From Rhizoctonia solani (lineage: Eukaryota > Basidiomycota > Agaricomycetes > Cantharellales > Ceratobasidiaceae), in assembly GCF_016906535.1 (NCBI RefSeq), contig NC_057370.1, positions 1,178,001 to 1,242,000 of the forward strand: a DNA stretch of 64,000 nucleotides, read 5' to 3'. This document shows positions 1-15,054 of the stretch, piece by piece (position 1 is the stretch's first letter; every line of letters begins with the position of its first letter). The notes under the pieces are model-generated. The model had not been told where the DNA came from, ran no database searches, and saw only the letters and a list, made by a program, of their open reading frames with translations. Made by a program: the position numbers and the translations under genes.

Positions 1-1879
1 TTGATGGGTTTTGGAACGAGGTACGTTATGCGTATTAACTGGGGGCGGCGCAATCAACTAACAAGGGGGTATGGTTAGACCAATGGTCATTCAGTTGCGG
101 TACAGGGTACATGTGTGGGTTGCAACAACATCAAACTTCGAAATTACAGATAAATGGGGCGCGTAACGGTCGAGGACCCATACAAGGGGGAGGAAACATT
201 GAATTTGGAGGTATGCTATGTTTTGAGCACCTACTAGGCACCTTCTCATCGCCTTCTCACTCGATATGAATGCAGGGCCTAACGCCGGCCAACTAATTGA
301 GTACGTCAACACATATGATCCCCGGTCTTGGACATGTTTGCATGTTGGTATGTCAGGGAAGTTCCATTAACTGTTTTTCTTGCCGCTTATATGCAATTTT
401 CATAGCCGAGGGCGTCCTAAACTGGTGAGTAAGCTAGAATCCATGGGATTTCATTGCGTATTCATAATTATAGCACGAATACTGTGATTCAGAACAACGA
501 AATCGGCCCATGTGGGACCGACGCGTTTCAGACCTGGGCAGATGGTATTAGTTTGAGTTGCCGAAACAGTGTTGTTCGTGACAACTGGATTGATTCGGTG
601 CGATTTACTCCTTGACCGACCCTTGGTTTATCGCTAACTTTTCTTAGCCTACGGATGGTGGTATAGTCGTGTTCGGTTCCCCCGGTAGTCTCATCGCAAA
701 CAACACGGTTGGTTCTAGTGGTTGTTATAGCAATTAAAGCTCACCCTAATACGTAATTCAGATTTGGATAGAGGACAACACCTTGCTTGGTGGAATCGTA
801 CGTATTGAAAGGCCCTTATATGCTAGGCAAATATTGATGTGGAACAGAACCTGGTGGACTATGACCCATTTAATGGGGATTTCACAAACACTGTGAGTAG
901 TTGTCTCCATAATCTATTACTTGCATTGATAATGGCCCTTAGGTTGTCGAAAACAATACAATCATTGGAGGATTTGCTACCGACCAACCCACGGATGCCC
1001 AGGATGCGAATCTTGGATATAATAATGAAACAGCTATAATCAAGTAAGTGCTTTGCTTGTATGCGTGAGATTGACGCTGATTATCTCATCAGGATGGGCC
1101 TCGCCGTAAGTCCTGATAGTTTTGCTGGCAGCAATATTAGCACCCTAATTTGGATTCAAGGTCGGCAACCGAGTCTGGTTTGGTGACAAGTTTGGTCGCA
1201 ACAGAAATTTTGGTGGAATTGTTCGAAACAATAAGTTGACTGGAGCAGTAAGTGCCAATGTTCTTTTGCTGATTCTTGTTCTAAATCGTACTCGTTGAAT
1301 AGTTTGGCTGGGGAGTCGCAGTTAGCGGCACCCGGGACTTTGTTGTTGAGAACAACGAAATCGTAGGAAATGCGACGTTTATCGGTTTTCGAGGAGTCAA
1401 TTGTACTATTTACGGTAAGTTTCAATCAATACGGCCCGAATCGCCTATTCATTTTATGATTCAGAGGCACTTCCGAGTCCAGAACCATTCCTGTATGATT
1501 CAAATGGGACCGACTCTACTGTGATTCCGAGCAACTACCCGGACGTGAGGTTGGATGGGGCACTGGTAAGCCTACGCGTAGCACATCTTACGTACATGCG
1601 TATCTCATATATTCTTAGCTTTGCATCACTTCACCAGACGGAGGTGACTATTGGCCACGTGGTGGTAGCCCTTATGGCAATCCTGATAAGGACGAGGCTG
1701 GAGCCGAAGGTGAAGGAGCAAGCGCTTCATCTGGGTCATCAAAAAGCCGAAAGCTCGGCTTAGGACTAGGTATTACATTTGGTATTCTTGCTGCGCTCGT
1801 TGCTGCATGGTTTGTGCGTCGTTGGGCACTAAAGAAATACGCCCCTACGAATAGTCCTGCAACACCTCCGAAGTTCTAA
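1..1879 (+). CDS. Membrane-anchored right-handed parallel beta-helix protein (5' end outside window)
   Basis: The first exons lie left of the window; at least nine short exons are visible. Asn-rich coils of the kind VVENNTIIGG, VIQNNEIGPCG, IVRNNKLTGA and VVENNEIVGNATF recur every 25-40 residues. That is the pattern of right-handed parallel beta-helix proteins of the pectate-lyase fold. An early exon (about 277-345) carries the motif DPRSWTCLH. The last exon (about 1619-1879) encodes a Gly/Ser-rich linker, a hydrophobic segment (LGLGITFGILAALVAAWF, about 1757-1815), then RRW and a short basic tail, so the beta-helix should face outwards with a cytosolic tail. No catalytic residues could be assigned, so polysaccharide binding or lysis is only a family-level guess. 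Intron ends are GT..AG (for example donors at 1036 and 1566). Confidence 0.7.
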
Positions 1880-2226
1880 GCTGTATTCAGTTTATTTATT
1901 TATGTGTTCTTGTGTTGTTTTAAGAGATATTCGATAATAGATGTTGTTTGAATCTGATCAGGTTGACCATGGGCCGGTAAAGAGAGAATCTCTGTGTTGT
2001 TTAGTTCAAGTCCTGATTCTTCGGCCCGGCAATAGCTCAATAAAGAGCGGCTATTGTTTGAGTTTATACGTAAGCATATTCCGCGGAATGTAGGGTCTGT
2101 TGATCAGGGATGTGAAGCTCTGGCTGGCTGGAACTGACGACAACAATCTGTTCACAGGCGGTCATTGTAGCCACTGATATCTCCATCAATACATCGCACA
2201 ACAATTATCGAGTTTAAGTATACACC
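1880..2226. other. Intergenic, beta-helix gene 3' end to PAP1 promoter
   Basis: AT-rich 3' flank of the beta-helix gene, then the PAP1 5' flank. I see no gene or clear motif. Confidence 0.5.
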
Positions 2227-4958
<2,732 letters not shown>

Positions 4959-5972
4959 TAGTTGAATCCTCTTTTTATCTAGGTTACGGGAACGAAAGCA
5001 AGCACGATAGCTGTGTTTCTTCTAGTCTAGTCAAGGGGGGTTTCCTTATTTTTGGCAAGTGGTTGGTGTCCTTGACGTGTATATTTCTTTGTTCGATTCG
5101 AAGGAGGTAGCAGTGAGAATGGTGGTTTAATTATTCTTTGGGGGGTGTACTTTTTAAACTAGCAAACCTGTATTTTACAGCAAATACAATATTGGGGCCC
5201 TCTGTCCATTCAGCTTGTGCTATCTCTTCTCCAATATGCGTGTGTGGATATCTGATCGTCAAAATACCAACGACATACTTTAAGGTATACCTACTCAATT
5301 AAAGACTCACTCTTCAAAATGTATGGTCATCGCCAGACTTCATATTTATTCAAGAAGCAAAAACATACAATATCCTCAACTGATCAGACCCACGCCCGAT
5401 ATATCTTGGATAAACGATTTGTTCGCAAGGGTCGCTCTTTGACGCCATACCCTCTAGGTTCATATTTTTTATATATAAAAAATCCTATTACAGTCATGTT
5501 GGGTCTAGGCCCTATGTTAGACTACAAAATACTGGGGCTAGTCCTGCACATACAGTCCAGGGAGATGAGCGAGTCACAGTATACACTAGCGATTAATGAG
5601 AGTTGCAGAGGAGCTAGAACTAAAGTCAGACGAATAAGCGGGCCGAGTCAACCAAGGCGCATATAAAAAAAGGAAATAAACACAATGGTTCGTATTTTTA
5701 TAGCTAACTAACCATTATGATCTACAGTCCGTAGTTGATTATACACACATCACTAATCTATGCAATGTTTTTGACCAGGTGCTACAGAGGTCGAAGCGCT
5801 AATTCGATAATAGTAGATATATGCGCCTTGAGAAGCGCTTAGAACCGATAAGTTCACGCTATGGAAGGTTGCACATTGGTTTATATGACAGCTGCCTCAT
5901 GATCGATTTGGAAATAACTGCATGTATTCCCGAAACCCTTACAAAATATTAAACATAATGAGATTTATCCGT
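4959..5972. other. Intergenic, convergent 3' ends of PAP1 and AKR
   Basis: About 1 kb of AT-rich sequence between two convergent genes. It has one 115-codon open frame (5319-5666) with no recognisable domain, basic low-quality composition and no neighbouring splice structure, so I do not call it a gene. Confidence 0.5.
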
Positions 5973-7407
5973 TTACATATGCCCAAAGACCGCTTGGGGA
6001 CCATATGGCTCCTCCAGCTCCTTGATTCCTCTTCGCTCAGTTGGATATGAACGGCAGCTAAACAAATAATTTAGTATCAAACTGTAAAACCTACAAAGCA
6101 AGATAACGCACCAGCCAACTCCTCAAGATTCTTCAAGCTCGTGGTTCCGACAATAGGAGCCGTGACTTTGGTCAAGCTCCAGGCGGTTGCGATTTGAGCC
6201 ATTGTAACACCACGCTTTTTCGCAATCTCTTCCACCCTGGGGAAGGTGTTCAGTCATCTTCCTGGTGCAAGATAAACGGCCTTACTTCTCAACGATTGTA
6301 GGGTTCCCGGGGTGTGCGGTGGCATAATGGCTGCGCCAACTATGTGATGGTTTAGCCGTCGGACGCAAGTTTATAAAGCTGCAGGTTTGCTTCAAAAATA
6401 CTTACAGATCAGTTTCAGTGCGCGTAGTCTTAGTGGCCAGAGGCTTGGTCAGGTAGCCCCGTGCAAGGGGAGACCAGGGAATGATACCAACTCCAAAATG
6501 CTACCCAGGTCTCATTTGTTAGATAAATTTGCGATTGTATGCGCCAATATTGTGACCCACCTTGAGCGTAGGAAACATTTCCCTTTCCTCTTCGCGGTAC
6601 ACCAGACTATGATGGTTCTGCATCGAGATAAACGGTGTCAAGTTGTGTGTGATCGCGTAGTTCTGCATAACATGGAACTGCCAAGCGTGACAGCTCGACA
6701 TGCCAATATATCGAACGTAGCCCGCTTGAACGACATCATGAAGTGCCTGCATGGTCTCTTCGATTGGCGTATCAGGATCGAAGCGATGGCATTGAAGAAC
6801 ATCGACATAATCGAGCTGAAGGCGCTTCAAGGAAGCTTGGATCGATTCGAAGATATGCTACACATATATAGCTTGTATTAGCCGATAATGATATAGCACA
6901 CAAGAGTCTCGACTATATACCTTTCGGCTAAGACCGTTCCGGTTAGGATAGTCGGCAGCGTTTTGCCATGCACTGGCGACAACTGGAGCAACAGGGAAGT
7001 ATACTTTGGTCATCACCACGATCTCATCGCGTGGAAGGTTATGTTGTTTGATTGCTTTCCCCAAGACTACTTCCGAGAGACCATTCGAGTAGACATTAGC
7101 GGTGTCAAAGGTCTGGATGCCGAGGTCATAGCTGTATGGTAGGATCTCAGTGATCTGTGATAGGCTCGGATAGCGCTTGTATACTTACGCAGCCTTGATA
7201 TGTTTTATGCCTTCTTCTTCGTTGAGCACCCAACCTTGCCATTCTGGGGAGCCATAGCTCATCGTTCCAAGGATAATTTTGGAGACCTTGAGACCGGAGT
7301 TGCCGAGGCGGACTGCGCACTTAGGAATGAGCCCAAATGAGTTAGAGATGGAACTTGGGGCGCTGACCGTATGTCATTTTCTTGTCGGAAGTGGACTGCG
7401 TAGCCAT
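5973..7407 (-). CDS. Aldo/keto reductase, yeast YPR127W/AAD-like (frameshift near C-terminus)
   Basis: NADPH-dependent oxidoreductase of the AKR superfamily. The ATG at 7407 gives [13 protein letters not shown]; a 55-bp intron then joins to [20 protein letters not shown]. Visible motifs in order: [12 protein letters not shown] (catalytic Asp/Tyr), [11 protein letters not shown] (catalytic Lys), [12 protein letters not shown] (catalytic His), [69 protein letters not shown]. This is the full length and order of the family, about 345 residues. In the last exon the frame ending IQLSEEE must shift by one base near 6024-6031 to reach the expected tail [17 protein letters not shown] and the stop at 5973. 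Without the shift the protein ends in an unrelated tail. A decayed relative lies 1.5 kb upstream at 8881-9520. Confidence 0.85.
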
Positions 7408-8880
7408 TGTATGTATTTTTGGTGGTTATTGAGTTATGATTGCGATACCGTTTCTTGGTGCATAGTTGGCTGTCGGCCTCGTATCTTTATAGGTACGCCT
7501 CGCGCGAACCCAGGACCACCCTATATGAAAAAAGGTATTAGATTGGAGTATACCAACGATGTACATGTACGCGTGTACAAGGTGGAGGTATATACTTTGG
7601 CACCTAGTGACATCACCCGCGCACAACCTCCACCGCGGGTATTGACTAATGCTAACAGCCCCGGAAACAGTAAATTGGCTTGACACAGGAATCGCCATGG
7701 TATTGAGATTGAATTTGGGGACATTTGGTCAACATAAAATGACTATAATCGAACACACTGGCACACCCGAAGAGAGCTTTGACTGCGGTTGCGCGGCCCG
7801 CTCTCGAGCCTCCGTCTCCCCCTGATCGTGTGGGACTCGTCACGCGCTCAGGGTATCTTCCTAAGGTCAGCGTCCACAATCAATCCAACTTACCTTGCAA
7901 GCAAACCTTGGCTACCACTGAGTCTCATCCCACCAACTGTTGGCCCTCACTTGCCATGTTGTGCATGTACGTGCACTAGGTAGTATCATTTTTCAATCTT
8001 TCCTTCCGTTGGTAAACTATTTTTGGCTAAAATATTGTCGAACTCCCCCCTCTACCCATCATATCGATTCTTTCCCAATAGCCCGTACTACACTTAGCAT
8101 AGTAAAACAAAGTCCAAATCCCTCATTCCTGAGACCCAAGAGAGCGCCAGTGATATCATCTCCTCGGATTCACTACCCATCACACTTGTCTCCACTTCTC
8201 ATTGATCATGAACGCTTTGAATTGTATCTCCAACCTGAGTGGTGACCTCAGTTCAGTGCGGCTTGCATGGGCACGGGGGTGCAGCCCTGTGCTAATACTG
8301 CGGCGCGCAATCCGTAAAACTACTGTTGCTTGGACTCGCCGCCTCTGTGTCGGTCATATGGCTCCGAGTCGGCTTAAGCTTTGTCAACAAAGTTTAGACT
8401 AGACAACAATGAAGATTGCGTAACGTAGATCTACATTTTTGATTCCGGCAATCGGGATTCCGCATGACCCCAATAGAAGATATTAAAATAGTTTAGGTAA
8501 ACTGCAGACGAATCGATAAAATATCACAAATTTAAATATCACGTCGTCCGCGGTCGGCTAACGTGTCAACACGTTTACGCGAATCCCAACGCTTTAAACC
8601 AGGTACGAAAACCCTACTGGCCTTTTAGTATATGAAACCTGGCCATAATTGGAAGTACGTGGAGACTAGTGGAGGGACTTCGGCTTGGTTTACCCCCGCA
8701 TCGGCGGCTCGGTCTTACAAACGTGCTTATCCGTCTGAAATGCGGTGATGACGAATTTCGACTTCCGATCCTGACTCCTAACTACCCACAATTATATAGC
8801 TGGGGTGTCCTCGGCAGGAACAAAAAACCACAACTCGACCCCTCCTCACGCCTACCACCAGCGTATCGCTCTCGACAGCC
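7408..8880. other. Intergenic, AKR promoter side
   Basis: About 1.5 kb upstream of the AKR gene and of the AKR-like remnant. Several overlapping open frames on both strands have no domain, repeated structure or splice pattern. I see no gene. Confidence 0.45.
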
Positions 8881-9520
8881 ATGACTGTTACATACATCCA
8901 ATCGGCTGATTCTCCCTATGGCGAGACCATCGTAGTAGCAGAGGTAAGTTCATATCTATCCATCCAAGGATCCAACAACTCACTGGCGTCCAGTTGTGGG
9001 GTCTCAACTCGTCCGTCGATACCAGCCCTGTTATTTCTCGTGGAATTGTCTCGCCATTTGGCCAAGCCCGCAAGGTAAGGCACACACATGTCAAGGATGT
9101 TTTAGCCAAGATCTCACAAACAATGGGGTGTCACAGCATATATTCAGGTCCATCAAGCAGATGCTCAAGCAGCGACAATTAGGCCATATCGATGTTGTTC
9201 AATACAACATTTCAAATCCCGATGAGCCGCTGGCGGAAACTATGAGAGCGCTGAATGACATTGTCCAAGCTGGATACGTCCGCTATGTTATTATTTCCAG
9301 CTTCCACGTATGGCAGCTCAGGGCGATGAGGGTCTACAACGAGGCCAATGGCCTGACCCCGTACGTATCATTCCAAGAACTCTCAGGCTCCACCTGGGAG
9401 GAGCCGATGGCACCTCCACTAGATGTGAGTCCTTGCGTCTTGATCGACTTCGATCTGTTATTGACCGGTTATCCTATTGTAGCGCATGGGAAGCGAGGTC
9501 ACCTCTATTGGTTCCCTTGA
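8881..9520 (+). pseudogene. Chimeric remnant: two unknown exons joined to an aldo/keto reductase fragment
   Basis: Two short exons come first. The ATG at 8881 gives MTVTYIQSADSPYGETIVVAE; a splice to about 8994 gives LWGLNSSVDTSPVISRG and SPFGQARK, neither recognised. Then about 9146-9430 reads [46 protein letters not shown] and SSFHVWQLRAMRVYNEANGLTPYVS. This aligns with the middle of the AKR at 5973-7407 ([43 protein letters not shown]). The AKR N-terminus with the catalytic Asp, Tyr and Lys is missing, GMSS has become VIISS, the catalytic-His block HRFDP is replaced by NISNP, and the REEER block is destroyed. It cannot be an active reductase. It is either a decayed duplicate or a short fusion transcript. 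Confidence 0.6.
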
Positions 9521-9931
9521 AAAACCCCTCTTGTTTGAGTCGCTGGCATAGTACCTTTGATCGATCCTTGGTCAATGGTCGTCATGACATTTCGTTCTAA
9601 CTTATGGGCTATCGCTGTCTTTGAAAAAACTGAAGGATACAATGGATTATGAGTGCAATATTTGTAAAACTAGTTACCAGCCGCTTTGTACATTCTCAAC
9701 TCATCATACATCAGGTTATAATAGATATAATACTTCTTTCTCCAAAGGCTTTCCCATCCGTTTGCCTCAACTCCCAGAATACGCGGTGTTGGTAGTCCCA
9801 AGGATCTGGCCATCAGAACTCGGGTATTCGATCGATAGATTAAAATAGTGTTCACCAACCACCGGCTGGAGCACATCGTGGCTGGTTAAAGAGCGTAAGT
9901 GTCGGGCCGCGGTTTCACAAAATAGTCCAAC
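9521..9931. other. Intergenic between AKR remnant and F-box gene 1
   Basis: About 410 bp. A last exon of F-box gene 1 could extend into 9840-9930 if the TATTG|GTGAGT site near 9940 is used as a donor. Otherwise nothing is recognised. Confidence 0.35.
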
Positions 9932-12334
9932 TCACCAATACCGCAAGTGAAGCATTGTGAGCATGTGGGCATCAGACCACGAAACCTTGATATCGGAGCA
10001 GATCCGACAAGCTACCGTCCTTCCACCAGCATATATCGAACACGTTCTAGCATTGTGGGCATTGATTTCCTGACTATTCAACAGCCTTACAAGTGGTCGC
10101 TCGGACCAGGCATTCCAATCGTGAACATTGTTAAAGACAATTCTTGGTCTTAGATGGATCTGAGAACCATTTGTAACCGCATATCTATATGCATTTAGGT
10201 AATGCGAGATCTGTTGGATAAGATTGTTTATTAGTGCAATACGCGTGAAATGGATAACTACCAATGATGTCCAGGTATGAATAGTACGGCTCGGACACCT
10301 ACTGCATATAAACCGCTCGCCCAGTGCTTCCATTTCCACATGTGATATATCTGGGCGACCGAGCTCTTTTAACAGTGCTGCGGCGCAGCCAGCGCCTTGG
10401 GTATCATACTTGACTTTTGAAAAGAATGAATCTAGCGCAGATTTGCCATCCTCATTCGACCGTGGTGTTTTAAGTTCCTTATCCAAGTGCTGCGTAAAGC
10501 TTCCAGGGTAGAATACCACTTGCAACGGATACAAATCATATAAGAAAACACTGTCTGCCCGAAATAGGATACTGTTTTGAGGCGTTATGAACGCATATGA
10601 TGCAGCAGTAAATTCAGAAGAAATTTGTGCTGGCTCTAAATGACCATATATTAATCATAAAAATATTTTGCTCAGGGTTAAACCACAGACCTCCAATAAA
10701 TTCGTTACCAGGGTAACATTCCCGTTTCCTGATACTTCGGCCGTAATTCACGAGTCCAGCTAAATATCCTTCGAGTCCAGCACGCCAATCGAAGATGGCT
10801 TTACTGACGACGATGAAGTTGTCCAGAAACTTAATCTTGGTAGCTCCAATAGAACGATCTGTCTCAATCAGGTCCTTGAATACGGGATAATCGAGGAGCT
10901 CAACCAAGGTTGGGAAAGGCATATATGCTGTGCCATTGTTAGTTATTGAACCATGACCGATACTGGCCATCTCGACAGACGCGCGCAAAGTTCCTCTGGT
11001 TTGCACCAGCATTTCTTCTACAACTTTGTGCCGGTCCAAACGTCGGGTTTCAGCGCGTGCGAACTTTGCTCGACGTTTGCTAAATTTGAGCAGACGTAAT
11101 AGCTTTGGGTAAAGCCTTTCCCAGACTTAATGGTAAATTTAGTCAAAGTAGCTCGATGCTCTAAGCTTGACATACCTTGGGTCGTGATAGGTTTGTGAAG
11201 ATTGACTAGTCTGTTCCACTCTTTTGGTGAGTCCCCTTTTAACATAGCAATATATTTATTCTTCCACCCGCATGAAAGTAGCCGAGATTGCACTCTATAT
11301 ATCATACTGACATCAGTAGAAGGTCAACTATAAAAGTCGAGAGTAATGAGATTCTCACTCTTCAGCACGGGTCAGTTTTTGACCATTTAACACTTTCTGC
11401 TTCTCTACTGCAGCGTAAAAAGCATATTGAATTAGGGCAGATGCATGCTGTGTACAACAGCTTTCGTTAAGAAAATCTCGAGCAAATATGGTGTTCGCAC
11501 CTTGTTTCGTTCTATTTTACTCTTGATCTGTCTAGCAATACAACGCTGAACCTTGGGGTGGTCAAGGTCGTTTGGAAGGGAGTACAGTCGATTGAGCAAA
11601 TCATCTATCTCGGATTTTAAGGCAAAATCTGTTTCGGTCATTCTGTGCTTCTTGGTGACTACACAGGAGGTAAGGATTAAGGATTAAGTCTAATGGAACC
11701 CGAAACGTCTAAGTTATAGCAGCTCACAGGACGATGTTTGAACGCAATCCCATACTGGTTCTGGTGCGTACGATAATTTGACTATTCTGGGTTCGTGACG
11801 TCGTCAAATTGTCCCCAAATTAAAATGCTAGTAGTCAACTTACTCGGTGCTACGGCATGCATTACACAGACGCACACCAAGTACATAGTCCATCATTCTT
11901 GAAACTACGATCCCACAGGACTGTTGCTCCCATTTCAGCCAGGCAAGTGACAGTTTATACCATCAAGACTCACCGAGCACTCTCTAGTAAAAACTAACAC
12001 GGCGTATTGTGGGTTAGTCAAATGGCGTGGACAACGCGGGAGCTTTTCCACATTTCTTTCTGCCGTTCTCCATATGTGCTTTGCAGAGCGCGTCATCAAC
12101 AAGGCACGTATGAACTTGTTGACGCGAGTCAGTGCGAGTATGTCTCCCGGACTGAGAAATGAAACAATCTAACTGGGTATAAGTGTTGATTCACGTCTGA
12201 AAAAGCAACCAAGGACTCGCCTCCTTGAATATGTCGATCGGCATCGACATGAAACGCTAATGAGCCATCAGCAACATTATCATTTAAGCCAGCCTGGGTT
12301 AGCTTACAGCACGAGGAGGCTTGGAGTACGACAT
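9932..12334 (-). CDS. F-box protein with zinc-binding CxxC pairs (paralogue 1)
   Basis: Likely a substrate adaptor of an SCF ubiquitin ligase. The ATG at 12334 gives MSYSKPPRA, spliced to RFMSMPIDIFKE. The F-box follows: PGDILALTRVNKFIRALLMTR (residues about 25-45), then IWRTAERNVEKLPRCP and NPQYAVLVF. A zinc-type C..C pattern is seen at SCG...RLCNACR (about 11850-11930). Downstream exons give a helical middle (SEIDDLLNRLYSLPNDLDH, VWERLYPKLLRLLKFSKRR) and two more cysteine pairs, FICSRCPSRT and ACRICSD. The order matches the gene at 27568-30251 throughout: RPLVRLL, ALLKELGRP versus LLASLGK, and the CxxC pairs. I followed the frame through all exons without needing a correction. The 3' end is uncertain; the stop used is at 9932. 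Function beyond the F-box is unknown. Confidence 0.65.
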
Positions 12335-12693
12335 TGTCTATATGGGGATATCATTGGACCTCGGTACAATGGAAGAAAACGTGATATAGCCACGTACTGT
12401 TTCTAATACTAGTTGGCGTGGCGGAATAAAAACAAAAGCAAACGACAGCATATGAATACGAAATAATATGAGAAATGATTGCGTATACGTACAAATTACT
12501 TTTCTTTCTGAACATACGATGATCGAAATGAGAGTGGTGGTCGTGGTCAAACAAAAGCTATGAACGAGGAACCAACCTCAGGGAACAGACCCTTCTAATT
12601 AGGTGACTAATCTGATCCGTTGGTCTCAAGGCATTCAGTGAAGTTTGTGCTTCATTCTAACGTGTGTATACAAATTGTGTTCAATCATCGCCT
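12335..12693. other. Intergenic, F-box 1 promoter and DPS1 3' flank
   Basis: 359 bp holding the F-box 1 promoter and the 3' flank of the aspartyl-tRNA synthetase gene, both minus strand. No motif is recognised. Confidence 0.5.
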
Positions 12694-14917
12694 TTACGGC
12701 TCTAGACGTTTAGGGTCACGAGGGAACAATGAAGCATTCCGGATATTTCCTAATTTCAAGAACAACATCACAACACGCTCAAGACCTTTGGCCACACTGA
12801 TTAGTAACTGGGGGCCGATCAAATGCCGCGACTAATACGTACCGATTCCTCCTCCACCATGAGGAGCAATTCCCATCCTGAATCCATCAAGATAGCCTTG
12901 CATGTCTTCAGGCTTGATCCCGACTTCGATCATTCGTTTTTCAAGCATCTTGGTATCGTGAACACGTTGTGCACCAGAAAGGATCTCTTCTCCGCGCATG
13001 AAAAAGTCGTACGAATTGGAATAGTTCTATCATGCCTATGTTAGTTGCGGTTTTGTGTAAGAATCAGACTCGTCACGCACTGGATCAACTGGGTCTGGCA
13101 TTGTATAAAAGGGTCTCAGTATCAGTGGGAATTTGTCCAGGATGTAATAGTCAGTATTGTATTTCTCCTTCACTAGTTTTCCCAAGAACTTTTCTGTTTC
13201 GGTGCTTTACGTGAATTAATACCCAGAATAACCAGGAAGGTAGATGACTACACTAACTTGATATCATCGAAGTCTCCGATTTCAACCCCGTTCTCACGTA
13301 GTAAAGCGATTGCGTCCTTCCACTGAAGGCGTAGCGTCTTTTCGAGCCACGTGAATTCGGTAGATGGGTAGACCTTTCGGACTGCTTCAATGTCGGCGCT
13401 TCATCACGTTGTCCGTGTTAGCTAAACTCTCGATAGACCTGAGTCAGGATTACCTAAACTTAGTCTTGAGTCCGTTGAATATATGCAAAAGCATACTGTC
13501 CAAGACATCTACGACTTCATGATAATGTTCTTCGATCGTCATCTCCAGATCAAGTCCGGTAAACTCGGTAAGATGACGATGAGTAAACGAGTTCTCGGCA
13601 CGGAAAACTAAGATAAGGCGGGCTCATATATGCGGTAGCGGTTGATCTGATATGCGCGACTTACCTGGCCCGATCTCATAGACACGCTCAAAATCGGCGC
13701 CGATGGCCATTTGCTTGGCCAATTGGGGGCTTTGAGCCAGGAAGGCGTTTCCTGAACGACAGAATAGCGTGAGTCACCAGATAAATCATAAATAGATCCG
13801 ACGTACCCTTGAAGTAATCAACTTTGAAAACACTGGCGCCGCTTTCAGTAGCTGCGCCCTGGAGCTTGGGCGAGTGAATCTCAATGAAGCCTTGGGCTTG
13901 CAGCGATTGACGGAACAAATCAGTTACAGCCGATTGCATAACAAAGATGCTTTGTGAGGTTTGAGTCTTGTGTCTATGGATTAAAAACAGGCGCTTTTAG
14001 GTATGAGTGGGGCAAAGAACTCACTCTCAAGTCGAGCACACGGTTGTTCAGACGTGTATCGAAGCTAACAGTCGGGACTTCGCGTTCGTCGTCCTGAGCT
14101 TTATCAGCATCCTCAAGGTTGAATGGAAGTCGAATTTCAGGTTCAGAAATGGTATGAATCTAAATAACAAAGGTCGATAGTTGTGTATATGCCATTCAGA
14201 AGATTGAAGCATACCTTCCTGATATGAACTTCAGCATCTTTGATCGTCGCACCCTTGATCTCTTCAGGACTGCGTTTAACCACACCCTCGACAAGTACGA
14301 TAGACTCGAGCGGGACAGAGGCTGCCCATTTGACCATTTGCTTCGACACGGTCTCAGGGGCGACAGTTAGTAGCGCTTGGACAGTATGCTGTCGCTGGCG
14401 GAGGGCGAAGAATACCATCTTGCTCCCTATGTTACATAATGGTTGAGTCCGGTCAGATACGGTATGAATCATGCGATCTACCTTGGGCTCGGCTTGTGTG
14501 CACACGAGCACGAAGGATAACGTTCTCTCCGTCCTTCGAGGCATTGAATGTTGAGATTTGTGCTCTTAGTCGACCAGGACGTTCTTGGCTTTGATTTAAG
14601 GGCCTAATGCGATAGATCTTGATAAACCCGCTTGAGCTATGGGATCCCGCACGCTTACAATTTGCCATAACTTTGCTCAGAGTAGTCAACATCGGCTGCT
14701 GCACGAGCAGCAGCCTGTTCAGCCTCCTTGGCCGCACGTTCCGCGGCTTTCTTCGCTTTCTCGCTTCTTTGGCAGCTTTCTTTAGCGCATTCTTGGATGG
14801 GCCTTTGTCGCCCCTGGATCGAATTAGTACGACTTAGGCAGCATAAAAGTATACTAACTCCGTATCGACAGCTGGAGTATCCTTGACTGGCTGAGTGTTG
14901 GCAGGGGGCTCGGACAT
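12694..14917 (-). CDS. DPS1: Aspartate--tRNA ligase, cytoplasmic
   Basis: Class II aminoacyl-tRNA synthetase that charges tRNA-Asp in the cytosol. The ATG at 14917 gives [20 protein letters not shown], followed by the Lys/Ala-rich extension typical of eukaryotic AspRS ([20 protein letters not shown]). An OB-fold anticodon-binding domain follows. Motif 1 is near 13860-13930 ([18 protein letters not shown]). Motif 2 lies around [19 protein letters not shown] (about 13560-13620). [14 protein letters not shown] and [21 protein letters not shown] (about 12980-13030) follow. The last exon carries motif 3, [16 protein letters not shown], and ends [12 protein letters not shown] with the stop at 12694. 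Length and domain order are normal for the fungal cytosolic enzyme. It diverges from CTR9, whose start codon is 137 bp away. Confidence 0.93.
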
Positions 14918-15054
14918 GATTGCGATTGATAGGTGGAATGAATCAGAGTGATCGGCTGGAGGTAAAATCTAAGTCGAGAATTAAGCGCCAGATCACAGCC
15001 ACCAAAACATTGTGACCGTGTTCACGACCCAACGACGACTAGTGCTCTCCAGGC

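Noticed and set aside
5319..5666. 115-codon open frame between PAP1 and AKR
   Set aside because: Odd basic composition, no domain, no splice context, lies between two 3' ends.
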